Numbered from the stretch's first letter, positions 12,963 through 25,221 are shown. The stretch is DNA of 64,000 nt from Cyathus striatus (GCA_025738555.1 JAOVFP010000022.1:806001-870000), one strand, 5' to 3'. Notes: generated by a model not told the origin, from the sequence alone. Program-made: numbers and translations.

Positions 12963-13762
12963 CAGTGGTGTCGTGGTCAAGCCGACCAAGGGTCGATTTG
13001 GTCAGGTCATTTATGACCAATCAAATTGACCTAGGTCAATGACCAGGTCGCCGATGGTCGAGATTGGTCATGCAATTCTCAGTACCTAATCGAGTTAGAT
13101 AAGATAAGGTGGCTAGCGAATAACTCAATAGATGAAACATGCTAGGGACGCTCTTTTACATAGACATGACAGAGTGGATACTTAGGAATGGAAAATTTAT
13201 ATGCTATTGTAGCTCATCGTGCATTGTGCAGTATGGTGGACAACATCTCATTATAAACCTCATTCTCAGATCTCTACAATGTCTACAATCAACAGCTGGG
13301 GTTGGACATACTTTGATGCTGACAACGAGACTGGGTCTGGTGCAGGGGATGCATGGTGCATGGCCTTTTTGATATTGTAAAGAATGTATGCCATCGTATA
13401 TTTCCAAACGAGACTCTGACAGGCACAGATTTCTATGCTGCCTTCATAAATTACTTGAATAATGATGGAGAGTACCAGAGAGACCAGATTACGGATCATA
13501 AATGCTGAGGTGGAGGTTCATGAAGAGGCAACATTGAACTTATTGGGAGATGAAGACGGCGGCAGTGAAGACGAGGGCAGTGAAGACGAGGGCAATGAGC
13601 GCACTGATGGAAACTCTAGAATCTCAATTCTCACATAGTACTATGCAATCACATGATCCTTCTTGACCACTTTCGACCATTCTGACCAAACGTTGGTCAA
13701 ATTTACAAACTTGATCGACCAATTTGTAAAATTCGGTCCGACCCTTGGTCATGACACCACTG
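12963..13762. mobile_element. Non-autonomous hAT element (about 800 bp) with 8-bp target duplication
   Basis: The element starts CAGTGGTGTC and ends GACACCACTG, the classic hAT terminus. It is flanked by a perfect 8-bp direct duplication CTTATGAC (12955-12962 and 13763-13770), the hAT target-site length. Both subterminal regions are crowded with ggtca/gacca words, probably transposase-binding repeats. The interior has only short frames. Around 13540-13600 there is an acidic tandem segment (repeats of gaagacgagggcagt encoding Glu/Asp/Gly) that may be a relic of a transposase or captured exon. It cannot encode a full transposase, so it would depend on a relative elsewhere. Confidence 0.9.
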
Positions 13763-13770
13763 CTTATGAC
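13763..13770. repeat. Right target-site duplication of the hAT element
   Basis: CTTATGAC, identical to 12955-12962. Confidence 0.9.
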
Positions 13771-14700
13771 AACCTCTCACAACCTCTGTTGAACGTTCGA
13801 ACGTTGATATGATGCGCCAGTTGTCGGACCGATTCAAGCTCAAGCGCTCATGACGCGTTGAAAATCGACTGTGCCAGCTTGGTGCCAACGTTTCTCCAAC
13901 TGGTTATCCCATCAAACTTGAATCAAAGGCCCAGCCCACGACATCACATGTCCTTCCATATGTAGACACATACGCTAGCCCACGAGCAATTGCGTGGACG
14001 TGTTCACTTTAACACTTATGCGTCCGTGAACGGTCTTGGGTCGAGACTATTGTCCCACCCATTTCGTGCGTCCCGAACAAGACCATTAACCGAATACTTG
14101 GCATTAGCAGCAAACGTACTTGCGAACACGCTGTGGAATATTTCTTGCTGATGTCGATGAAGCCCTTCCGAGTGGTGATTTTGCCGTTGCATGACTTGCA
14201 GACGCTTTAGGAATGCATCTATCCCAACGATCGTAGTCTGCCAGCTACCCTGATCATATTGATTGTGATGACAGGCCGCACATTACATGTAAGGTATCGA
14301 CCTGGGATGATGCGGGAATCTCAAGTAGGAAGAATGTACGTTCAGTCCCGCTGATGGATACTTCACTGACGCTGACCATCGACTGTAGATAATGTTAAAC
14401 ATAGTGACGAACCTGAAAATTGACTCTTCCAACGGAGCACTTCACTCAAACGTTACTACTTACTACTAGTAGTGCCTCCAAGCAAGTTATGTATATATAA
14501 CATATATCTATTCCTGGTGACGTATTCGGCAATTCGACTACCGCGGATATCCTAAGATGTACCCCATTCAGACTGCAGCAGATGATATCGTGACCGAGTC
14601 CACCTGAATTTAGAATTCTTCGTATTTCCGGAGTCTTAAAAGTTGCCAGGAAGCTATATAAAGCCAACGCTGGATCATTATTCATCATATCAGTCTTATC
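13771..14700. other. Intergenic between hAT element and NRPS-like gene
   Basis: No gene supported. The last about 100 bases before 14701 (aagctatataaagcc near 14652) include a TATA-like word about 45 bases upstream of the NRPS-like start codon. Confidence 0.4.
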
Positions 14701-17700
14701 ATGAACTCTCAACTTCTTGAAGTCCCTCACAGCACGTTCCATAAGCCACCGCTTGACTACTCCCTGACTTACCTGGACATGGTAGATTATAATGTGCTGT
14801 ACAGTCCCAGCCACCCAGTCTTCCGTTATCTCCAGTCAGACGGATCCACTCGCATTATTAATTGGAAAGAAGCTGGTGCTGCATTTTATAATGCTGCTAG
14901 AATTATTCAAGCAAAGTGCAACGCCTCGCATGTTACTAAGGACTCACCTAACCCAGTTGTAGTTGGAATCTTGGCCAATATAGGCGAGTGAACCAACTTT
15001 ACTAGTGATGATTTTATAACATCAGTGTTTAAACAGATTCCCTCACTTATGTGGCTATAGTTATCGGCATTATGTTGGCAGGATTTGTCCCATTCCCTAT
15101 CTCTAACAGAAACTCTTCGGCTGCGGTAGCACATTTGCTGCGCGAGGGAGACTGCAAAGCGATCATCACTACCCAGGACCATGCAACACAGTCTAAAGTC
15201 GACAAAGCCTTCCAGATATTCAACGAGAATGAACCGAATGTTGAGCCGGTATTATCAATATCTGCACCACCATACGAGGATCTCTTTGAAAACGCTGAAA
15301 TTGGCAAGGGCTATCCTCCACTTAGGAAGTTCAGAGATGTTACGCATGACTCTCTGTGCATCATTATGCATTCCTCCGGCTCAGTCTCGTTCCCAAAGGC
15401 TATTAAATACTCGTACCGAATGATGGTACAACGTGCACTAGTGATTTGTGGGTTATCGTCCATACATAGCATAGTGGCTGTATCATTTTTACTGATATTC
15501 CTTTTAGCCATGGGAGAGGTGGATGTGTGTGGCGAAATCTTTGGTGGACATGGAATTCCGATATATCGTACGTTCCATATTGTTCGGGCGTTTAGAATTA
15601 AAGCGTGATACTCAAGTTCATCCTTTAGATGCCTTGGGGATATGTGTCCTCGTTTCGTGTTGTGTAATTTAAATCCTTCCTGCTTGCGAAGATAAACAAT
15701 TTATGTGTTACTGGAGGTTGCGCTTGGGATGTCACTGTCCCTATTATCGCCAAAAGAGACATCGGTTCCATCACCTGATCTGGCACTAACGAACGCTGTT
15801 CAAACAAATTGCGCATTTGTCGCTTGTGTTCCATCTTTCATCGAAGTGGGTGCTGTCATATACAAATATCCACAGTTGTTAACCTTCCAAAAATAGAGTT
15901 GGGCACAAGATCAACGCAAAGTTGCACTTTTGAAAGGGTTTAAGGCGATAGTACGTTATTTCCATCAATGGCGTATATTCAATTCCAAATGTACGCATTT
16001 ATAGCTTTATGGCGGAGGACCGTTATCAACCACCATTGGGAACATGCTGGTGAAGGAAGGGATAAATATAGTTCCCTTGTATGGAGCGTAAGTTGCCTTC
16101 GCTCCCCCCTCAGCTTAGTTGGTTTTGCAACCTTGCCAATTAAATACAATGATTTTGATTCACAGAACCGAGGTTGGAGGGCTCTCATTGTCTATCCCAA
16201 GTAAGTATCATGAGCCTCACTCCTCTTGAACTTTTATCATCATTGAATTTCAGGAAAACCTCCATCGGAAGGCTGGGAATGGCTGAGGGTAACAATATCA
16301 ACGCTACGGTTAGATATTTGGCTGAAATTTGCGTACGACCTATTGCTCTCAGACTTCTCCTGGTGCCGACTTAGTATTCGTTCCAACCGAAATGGCGGAT
16401 AAAAATGTATATCGTCTCGTTGTGAAGGTACGTAACAGATTAATCTAATAATACCTTGCTGCCAATACGTTAGCATGATCAGGCTGGCCGCTTTAAGACC
16501 CTCGCTGTGTCAAACACAATGATAGATAACATTCCAGCTTACGATACAAATGACCTCGTGATTCGTCATCCAACCAATCCAATGTTATGGAAGATATTTG
16601 GGCGGGAAGGTTCGTAAAATCCAACTCGGTAGGCACTATAGAGTTTAAACTTTACATTTAGATGATCAAATTATCCATAGCACTGGCGTGAGTCTATATT
16701 GTCTTGAATGAATTTTACGAATGACTGTCCCATGTTAATATTGTAGGAGAAGGTACGAGCGCTGTGAATCATCTTTTTACAAACAGATTGATCATTTGAC
16801 ATAGACAAATCCGACTCCAATAGGTACACATGAAGCCTTGTAAAGTACCGAGCAAGTAGCTAACCCCCATTTCAGAAGGCCAACTTTTGAAAGATCCAAG
16901 AATATCGTCAGCTATTATGTTCGGCCGTTCGAAGTTCCAACCTGGTGTTCTTGTGCAACCTTCCCCTTCGTATGCTTTCGATCCAAATGACGAAATTAAA
17001 TTGGAGGAATATAGAAACTTGATTTGGTAATCTATATCCCCAACCGACAGTGTAATAGCTTAACATTCATGGTAGGGAAACCGTGGAATTGGCTAATAAA
17101 GATGCACCACAGCAGTCAAGAATCTTTAAGGAATTCATTCTTGTAGCAAACCCCTCGAAGCCATTCGAGTTTACAGCCAAAGGAACGCCAAAGCGCCATG
17201 CCGTGCTAAAGGCTTACGGCCCTGAGATAGAAAACATTTATCAAGCTTCTGAACACTATACACTTACGAAGGTTCCTGCTCCTGTTAACTGGAAATTGGA
17301 CGAAGTTCGGCAATTTTTGCGCGCAGTTATTGTCTCAGTGATTGGGCTCGATATTACAGATAGCGAAAGCATTTTCTGGCTGGAGCTGACAGGTAAACTC
17401 ATCTTCATCTTACGTTTTTGCATAGATGCTGATTAATATGCTCCAGTTTGGCGGCAATATCTATCCGAAACTCAATAATGCATGCTCTCCGTCAGTCAAA
17501 TTTGATATCCAATTCACATATTCGATCACTACCCTCGGACATCGTGTATATGTTCCCCTCGGTAGATGCGCTCAGTGCATACATTTATGGATTCTTAACG
17601 TTCGCGTTCGGAACACAGCCACAATCAACCAAATATACTGCTTCAGTGAAAGAGGACGTAAACGAAGTTAAGATACGCGCTCACAAAGAACCAACAGTGG

Positions 17701-18586
17701 TTAAGCTTCAGGGGGGCAATCCTGGGGAAACTCCATTGATAATATTTCACGGTGCCGGTGGGACTATTGCAAGCTTAAGGCCAATGTCTGAAAAATACCA
17801 CTCAGCTCTGTGGGCTATACAACATACTGAGGAAGCCCCATTAACGTCCATTGAAGCTTTAGCCGAATTTTATTATGGCAAAATTAAGGTACGTATAAAT
17901 TCATTGCCGTATGAAGTATTTTACTGATTTTTAATCAGGAAGAACAACCAGCTGGGCCTTATCGACTTGCTGCATACAGTGGATCCAGTCTCCTTCTCGT
18001 GCAGCTCGTACAGCTAATTGAATCCAAGGGAGACATTGTGTCACAGTTCGATTTCCTCGATCACTTTCCTACTATTTTCCTTGAAAGGATTGATGTCTCT
18101 AATTTGGGCTCATTGGTCGCACGGAAAGCTATGATAAATGATGCGAGTAGACGCGGAGCTGAGGACATTTCTAGAGCGGTCATGGAAACCAGCACTGGTG
18201 CGGACAAAGGATTACGGAAGAAGCTTGGAGAGGATATGTTGTCTGCCCTTGACGGAAAATCTTCGAATGAGCTTGCATGCTTGCTCGTTAATACTTCCCG
18301 ATCTATGATACAGATATCATTGGAGTTTCTGCTTGGAGACAGGTTTTATTATACAGATGACAGGCATAACAGGCATTGGTCGAAGGAAATGATTCTGAAT
18401 TGGATGAGGAAGGTCAAGAAAACACCAACCGTCTACGTCGCGAAAGATGGACTTCGTGCTCGTTTTGAAATTGATGATCTTGGAGCAGGTTTGGTCTATG
18501 AGGACGCGAAGGTGGTTGGGATAGAGGGGAATCATTTCAGCTTTTTGTTGAATCCTGAGTTACTTCGTAGGTTGGAGGATTATTAA
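14701..18586 (+). CDS. NRPS-like adenylating enzyme, A-T-TE layout (possibly frameshifted in T domain)
   Basis: Many small exons rebuild an adenylation domain, a carrier domain and a thioesterase. The start is MNSQLLEVPHSTFHKPPLDY. The A domain shows ANIDSLTYVAIVIG after a GC-AG intron (14984-15036), then CIIMHSSGSVSFPKAIKYS (the P-loop-like A3 motif), FGGHGIPIYHALGICVLVS, FVACVPSFIE, YGGGPLS, LYGATEVGG, GREDDQIIHSTGEKTNP and MFGRSKFQPGVLV, followed by FTAKGTPKRHAVL with the A10 Lys. All are seen only after removing GT-AG introns. The carrier domain follows (DITDSESIFWLEL, then SLAAISIRN). Its phosphopantetheine motif sits at an intron (17393-17446) whose canonical splicing changes frame. The thioesterase (17448-17888 plus 17939-18586) has PLIIFHGAGG, AYSGSSLL with the nucleophile Ser, and the late His in GNHFSFL. 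The product is unknown. Confidence 0.83.
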
Positions 18587-18879
18587 ATTTATATAGGCGA
18601 TGTATGATTCCTGTTGTGGGAAAGGTTGAGGCAGAGAAATGATGATGGTACGTAGCGAGAGGAATGATCCAAGCTGACCAGGTCGAAACACTCATCTCCT
18701 TCATCCCAAGCATAGCCACCTGAGTAGCATGAGTTAGCAGTGTAAGTACACAACCATCAAGTAATGGCACTAATCTACTAAATAATTGTCCTTTCCCAGC
18801 CCACCCACCCTTACGAAGTTATTATCGGTTAAAGACTACTCTGCCGAACAGGTATGGAAAATAGACGTTCAAGTTGAGT

Positions 18880-20228
18880 TCAAGACTTCCCGTAAGGGAA
18901 CACCTGTACACAGCCAAACGGTTTAAGAGGGGCATAGAAATAGTCTAAATTCTGATTTAAAGCGCTGCGCAAAACACCCTTGGGGTTCGGATACAAAGAC
19001 CGAACAGTCCGATTAACGAAGTTCGTATAGAGCAAGCAAAAGTTAGAAAAGTCTGCGGAAGTTGGATCGAGAACATAATTCCCCAATCCTTTATTATTAC
19101 CAGGTTCAACAGGATGAGCCTTGTAAAGTTCCAGAACGTCAGGTGCTATCGCTGTCAACGTAAGTGAACTATTGGCACGGTGGAATCCTTCAGGCATTTT
19201 GTTGTTCTGGAAGAAACCACGTGCGGTGATCATATCTAGCTTCATATCTGACTTTCTGCCATCCACGAACAGACGTGCTGGAAGAACTGACTCGGCGAAT
19301 GCGGTGTAGTATCGAGGTGAGACGAAGGAGAATTGGGGATTGGTGGCGATAGATTGTTGAATGAGCTGCCACCGCAGTTCTGCTGCGACGGTTAGGTTGT
19401 AGTAGCCTCCTCCGAAGCGCTTGCTGAAGTCCTCGAGCTGGTATGACATTCGTATTTAGGATTGGTGTTTGTGTGGGCATGTGATACATACCTGATCGAA
19501 TAGTGTTTCGTTGAAGCTATGATTGTCCCCGAAGAATGCATCGCCACGCGTCATACTGGTATCCCCTATATTACAAAACGAGTAACCTTAATACGAATAC
19601 CAGGTATTTCGGGTTAATTCTGACCTTCGAATACTGCATGTGTATTCAACCCTCCTACGATAGCCGGTTTGGGCGGGTCAGGTCCCGTTGCAGGAGTCTT
19701 ACCACCGATGCTTAACAAGTTCGTGACCTGATTTCCATCGACGAGCATTGCTGCGTATGTGACAAAGATGGCCATATCGTTTCCCATGTTAAGGCCTAAA
19801 AGGGTTCAGTATATTTATGGCTTTAAAGCATAATGATGCAGACCTTGTTGTGCAGCGTCCACTATCTGAGCAGGCGTGGCGACACCTGAGCGAGGAAGCC
19901 ACTGATAATATCGTATTGTAGTTAGCATGATTCGAGATAAAAAAATTGATACACGCACTCCATGAGAAGCGAGGGTATTTAAACCGGGACATGGGCCGCG
20001 TATATCGCCCGGTCGTAGAGGCTTCCACGGATGCTCCTTGTCATTCACCAATTTCGTAGATGTGTCATTAAGTTGAGGAGGAGGAGGTTCAGCCTTCACT
20101 ACATGCAACGAAGGGAGGATAGCGTCCAGTTGGGTCTGCGAGAGACCTGCAAGAGAAGCGTACTGCGGAAATCCGAGAGCAATATTGGCTAGTGCAAGGA
20201 GAGCTGGAAGCTTTAACAGGCGAGCCAT
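18880..20228 (-). CDS. Unspecific peroxygenase (long-type), copy 4
   Basis: Fourth paralog, separated from the other three by the hAT element and the NRPS-like gene. Signal peptide MARLLKLPALLALANIALGF, then the heme motif GPCPGLNTLASHG in exon 1. The remaining exons give WLPRSGVATPAQIVDAAQQG, NMGNDMAIFVTYAAMLVDG, the FEG-D/SMTRGDAFFGDN Mg site, SPRYYTAFAESVLP with the acid-base Arg and Glu, and a C-terminal FGCVQVFPYGKS. The frame is open throughout each expected exon. It converges on the NRPS-like gene with only about 290 bases between their 3' ends, so the two could share a metabolic role, though this is inference. Confidence 0.92.
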
Positions 20229-21373
20229 TGTGAGTGGGAATGATGATTCAGAATTGCGGGCTGTCGTTTTAAATACTGGGATTGGGTGCGGATAATGGAG
20301 TCAGGAAATGTAGTCCTGATCCGCATTTTGTAAGGTTAACGGCACCTCACCGGAGCTTAACACATATGGTGGTGGGGTATGGCTTCATTGACAAGGTGCG
20401 TATGTGGCCTGCTTGCTATCGATCGTCTGACGGCTTATGCCTATGACACGTGAAACGAGAATGCTGTCTGTCCTATATGCAGAAACCTTGCTGGAGGTAG
20501 GACAAGTTGGAGGAGTAGTGGGTTAATGTTCATGCGTTATAAGTCCAGAGACTCTCCAGGGATGGGATGAATAGATACATATCCGGAACTGCAAGTCGGC
20601 TCAGTGGATCGTGTAGCAATATACGAGCAGAAAAGTGCGATCGACTGCCTATGAACCCTAGATATGACGTGAAATCACTGTAATACGGCTGAGTGACTGA
20701 ACAAATTAGATGTTTGCTCATTGTGTTTAACTAGGCCCTGCAATAAGAATTGAATTAGTATATTCAGGTGATCTGCAGAGAGCCCACAGCACGAACTTTG
20801 CGACAGCTGAATGCCTATTTCAGAACAAAGCCCCTAAAATCTTGGGGGGCAGATGATATGGAAATTCAATTAACATGCGCTGAACGAGCTATGCCGCGTT
20901 GATCGTCTTTGTATCCCATGTACACGAAGGTAATGCATCATACAAAGCCGTAGATAATCTTCCCACTTGAACGATTCAGAGTTCGCCAGCAGTGCATGTC
21001 ACTTTAGTAAGCTGACATTTAAAATTTGTTCAGAAACTTTGAACCCGCCGCTGACGATCGTGTGCGGCATGCGCAGACTCCGTAGAGTTCTTAAGTACTA
21101 TTTTGGGTAAGTAGTAGTGACCGAGTTAGCCGGAAGCTGTGATGAATCGATAATCTTGCGGGCGGAATCAACTTCAACTTGATTGAAAGCTATTGAAAGT
21201 GGCTGTTGCCATCGGGATCGAGAGTAAAATGGTATACACGTTTAATCTTGTTGTATAAAGACATAGTCCCGTCGCTGTCGCTGATAGTGCTCCGCGAAAT
21301 AGGTCTCACAGTCTGGTTCGCACGTGCAGGTTAGGGTGGGCCCAGTAGGGGTCTAATTCGCTGTGCGAAATAG
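20229..21373. other. Intergenic, no supportable gene
   Basis: Upstream flank of peroxygenase copy 4. Only short frames without recognisable content. Confidence 0.45.
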
Positions 21374-24293
21374 TGCTGATTAGTATGGAAAGCCTAACGA
21401 CCACGCTCAAACGCATCAAATATAATTGAGCTCTATTATAATATAATATATATCGGTTTCAGAATTTCACTTAAGCGAGACTGAGTGCTTACTAACTGAA
21501 GCATGGTCGTCCAGTAACTATGTGTTCTTAAGTAATTATTTAATTCGTTACAGTGAAATAGAATAATATGTCTATATGAGCTCGGATGCTAGTATTTGTG
21601 TACTATGTAGATGAACCGATGATGCAAGCGATACTACGCCGCGCTCATATTAAGTAAACCGAATTTCAGCCATTTTACCGTTAAATCCAATTTCATTCAA
21701 GTGTAACGTTAAGCATTACTGCACTTTTGTTTATTTTATCGTTCTATGCTACTGTTTTATATTTTGCACTGAATAAGAATTATGAAAGGGTCGTTGAGAT
21801 GTTTTAGAGATGCTATCTCTTGGTTATCTCAAGTATAAAATACACTCATACAAGTTGTAAGAAGATTATTAGAGTGACGGAGCATAAATCACAGCAGAGA
21901 AAATGTTTTAATGGCAAAAGGAATGAAGTTGGATATAAGTCAAACAACATGCCGTGCGCGATGCTTAGAAAAGCGTGGGAATTAAAATGGGATATTTCCG
22001 AAGCCTCATAAATTCGTCGAAACGGTCATTATAAAAGAGATATCTGTGGTGGTAAGATATACCAATGCGTATAATATAGCGGCATATCCATTCGTAGACC
22101 GGACACATTTTTATAGGGAGTTGTTTTACAGGGCTTTGCATTAGAAGCTGCTGTACTGATTTCTCTGAATTTGTTTGATGTATTTTCTATAAACACATAA
22201 TGACGGTGTCATGCTATTCAATCATTCGATACTGACAAGATATTGTTGAAGTTGTTCGGTACTACTGTAAAGAACCCCTAGAGTAGGTAATTAAAGTACA
22301 GGGTATATAAGTAATGTAAATCATGAGTTCGAGAGTCCGCTACTTCTAGAGTCAGAGTGGAGTAAGCAAATGATAAGTAGTAGGCGGTGAAGCGTATAGC
22401 ACTGTTGTACAGTGTATAGTATTTGTAAATACTGTACATGTCAGGATTATGGAGTAAGAAAGCAAGATAGACATAGTACGTATGAAATAATTACCTGGTC
22501 GTCAATCGTATATGTATGTCAAAGGTGGCTTACTGAAGTGAATTTGTAGTCGGATCGGGTGCGTGGGTTCACTTAATATGAGTGCTACGTAGTATCGCTT
22601 ATATAGTCTGCCGATGGCTCATCTAGTCTACATTGCACAAATACTTATACTGGAGCTCGTAGAGGTATATTATTCTATCTTAACGAACTAAATAATTACA
22701 TGAGCACACATTGTAGTTACCGGACGACCATGCTTCAGTTAATAAGCGCTCAGTCTCGTTTAAGTGAAATTCTGAAACCGATATTATAACTGGGAAGTGT
22801 CGACGTTGTCGACGAAAACCTTGCTTGCATTTGTTAGGAAAAAATAATAATGTTGATTAATTTGTTAAAAACAAAAATTAATATGTGGTACGTCAATGTG
22901 TGCTTAAGGGGAAATCTACCAGAGGGTCTAATTTATGTAATATGTTTACCTCACGAGGAGTGACCTTGCGACGAGGCGGAGGAATGGTATGTATTGCGAG
23001 TAAATGTACCATGTAACGAATACGAGGTCGGTTCAAATGATCTCCTTGTAAAGGACGATAAGTTCAAACATGATTTCAACCATTGCATCGAGGAGACGGT
23101 CTTGATACATCTGCGGTCGGATTAAGTAGCCATGCATATCAAATGCTGGAGGGCGGACAATTTGATGGGTGTCAGATAACGTACTGAGCGAGTTGGCTAC
23201 AGTTCTGGAACAAGTTGGCCGATTTGGAATGGTAGACCAGTCTTAGGAAATTTGTAAGAATGCTGTTGAGCTGGAGGTAACAGCGACGAACTAAGTATGT
23301 TTGTTGGAATCACATTGATGTTAAATATTGGGACTGGCTGCAGTTATAAATGAACGAGAATATTAATATTGAGTAAGATGGGTTTAAATTCATACCTGAA
23401 GGAGTTTATGATAGATTTTGAGGCGAGGTTTGTTACTCATGCCTACAAGGAATCCAATTTTGTCCTTATAGATTTTAGAGGTGACAAGAGACTGGATCTA
23501 GTCAACATTTTTTATTATGCTGTGGTAGTGTGTTGCAAAAGGTTTTATGGATACATAGTCTATGACACCTATAGGTCAGAACGTTACCAGACAAAGACAC
23601 ATGGCATACCCATGATAGTCTCTAGACCTTCCCTCTTGAACTGATACTGAGTGCCATATCACAACAAGAAATAGAAGTACCACATCATAAGGGGGTTGAG
23701 ATTAACAATGGTGAGAGAGGATTTGAGGCAAGGGAGAACGGACAGAGGGAGCACACAGTGACTCGAACAAAGAAATACGACATCCCACCCTTACACGAGT
23801 ACAACGATCCAGACAGGCCCCAGCTCGACAAACAAAGACCACAAGCGATAGTTTCACCACGTAGCAGAAACCGGATCCCAATATCCTGTCATCGAAGCAC
23901 TAGTCACATAGAACAACCTTGCCAGGCCACGCAACACGTCAAAACCTACCAGCCTCCAGGTATCGGGTTTCGTGTCGCAGATATAGATTTTTCGTAGCAG
24001 TATGTACCACAATCAACGGAGGGATTAAACGAGAGAAGGGAGAGGAGAATGCATCAGAGAGAATGAAACAGATAAACTTACAACGTTCCGTTGAGAAGAG
24101 AGCCGAGTGAGAGCATGTGACCGTGGGAGAATGCACGTGAAGGTCGAAAAGTGCAACCTATTTTAACCCGGACAGAATACCTTGCAAGCAAGGTGATATC
24201 TAACCGAGAAGCCGTGGTGCCGGACACCGGAGCTCAATTATATTTGATGCGTTTGAGCGTGGTCGTTAGACTTTCCATAGATTAGCAGGGGTC
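21374..24293. mobile_element. Nested inverted-repeat element (TIRs about 280 bp) with a 1.4-kb insertion in its right arm
   Basis: The block 21374-21665 reappears as imperfect reverse complement in two pieces. Bases 21440-21665 match 22560-22795, for example caccatgcttcag/ctgaagcatggtcg and gaaattctgaaaccgatat. Bases 21384-21433 match 24229-24282 (gagctcaattatatttgatg; gagcgtggtcgtta). The simplest reading is a DNA element with long terminal inverted repeats whose right repeat was split by a later insertion of about 22796-24228. That insert carries a few frames up to about 90 codons (23369-23644 and 23758-23997) that I do not recognise. The arms are diverged by many substitutions and indels, so the element is old. 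No transposase motif was seen. Confidence 0.65.
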
Positions 24294-24400
24294 CGGAACT
24301 ATTCTAAGTGTCAAAACGTCCATATTCTTCACTACTAACTCAGGCTAATAACACGTTTGCATAAGTGGCGAAGCAATGTGGTCCAAACCACTATCCCAAA

Positions 24401-24539
24401 TTACAAGGGACATACACCGTTCAGACCTTCATGATAACTGCAGGAATATGAGTAAAAATACCAGAAAGTAATATCTTGAGGGCTTACATTCCACCAGGTT
24501 CAACATTGATAGGTCCACAGCAACGCCACCCAGTAGGGC
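24401..24539 (-). pseudogene. Partial copy of small cysteine-rich secreted protein gene (lacks signal-peptide exon)
   Basis: Two exons (complement of 24539..24488 and 24437..24401) have exactly the same lengths, 52 and 37 bases, and phases as the last two exons of the gene at 24757-25221. They encode PTGWRCCGPINVEPGG then YHEGLNGVCPL and a stop. The signal-peptide exon was not found upstream, and the Cys that opens the last exon in the full gene is changed (TGC to TAT). It looks like a truncated duplicate, although an unrecognised distant first exon is possible. Confidence 0.6.
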
Positions 24540-24756
24540 CTACATGAAACATGTTAGAGTACGGTTGAATGTTATTGTAATAATGCGGAGAACCCCATTT
24601 TGAGATCCATCTTGGAGTCCACTAAATTTTCAGCGCAAATGAGTCGGACATGACTCATACAACATGTGTTCTTAGCGAATTCCGACTGGATATCATATTA
24701 CATATGGGACATAAGGTGGAAATTATTCTGCTGGAGTACTAATATCCTATTCCAAA

Positions 24757-25221
24757 TCAAAGGGGGCAAATTCCGGTCGTTCCTTTGTAGCAACTGCAGG
24801 AATGCGAGCAAGAACTTCGTAAATATATATATTATATGGAAGATTCGGACTCACGTTCCACCGACATCAAGGAGGATTGGTCCACAGCATCGCCAACCAG
24901 TAGGACCTAGAAAATGGTTATTAGATGAAATCTATCACTGCAATAGTTATGTAATGGGGAATAATGATCTACATTGCAACTACGGAAAGAATGTCAGTAT
25001 TTGATTCAATATTCCGAGAACAGTAGTTGCATTTACATTATAATCGCCTCCACCTGGCAAAGAATTACGTGTCAGCATTCCGCCAAACTCACAAGGCTTC
25101 ATAAGAAATACTTACAGTGATGGACTACTGTAGTGGTTGTATCCTGAGGAGCTGGGACGGCGGATGCGAATCCGACGAAGACAAGGGCGGCGCCAAGAGA
25201 TAAAAGACTGGTGAACTTCAT
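24757..25221 (-). CDS. Small cysteine-rich secreted protein (CC-GP type)
   Basis: Three exons (complement of 25221..25116, 24906..24855, 24793..24757) give a 64-residue protein. Residues 1-22 (MKFTSLLSLGAALVFVGFAS) form a clear signal peptide. A short Thr-rich spacer follows, then a compact module CPTGWRCCGPILLDVGG and TCYKGTTGICPL with the pattern C-x5-CC-x9-C-x7-C. The first splice creates the first Cys codon (T plus GT). The second intron is 61 bases; the first would be 209 bases, long for this genome, so an extra exon is possible. The family is not one I can name. It has the look of a secreted effector-like or surface peptide. Two relatives sit on either side on the same strand. Confidence 0.68.

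Noticed and set aside
23369..23997. Two frames in the nested insert that might be transposase or gag
   Set aside because: I see no catalytic triad, zinc knuckle or protease/RT motif, so I describe them only as unrecognised.
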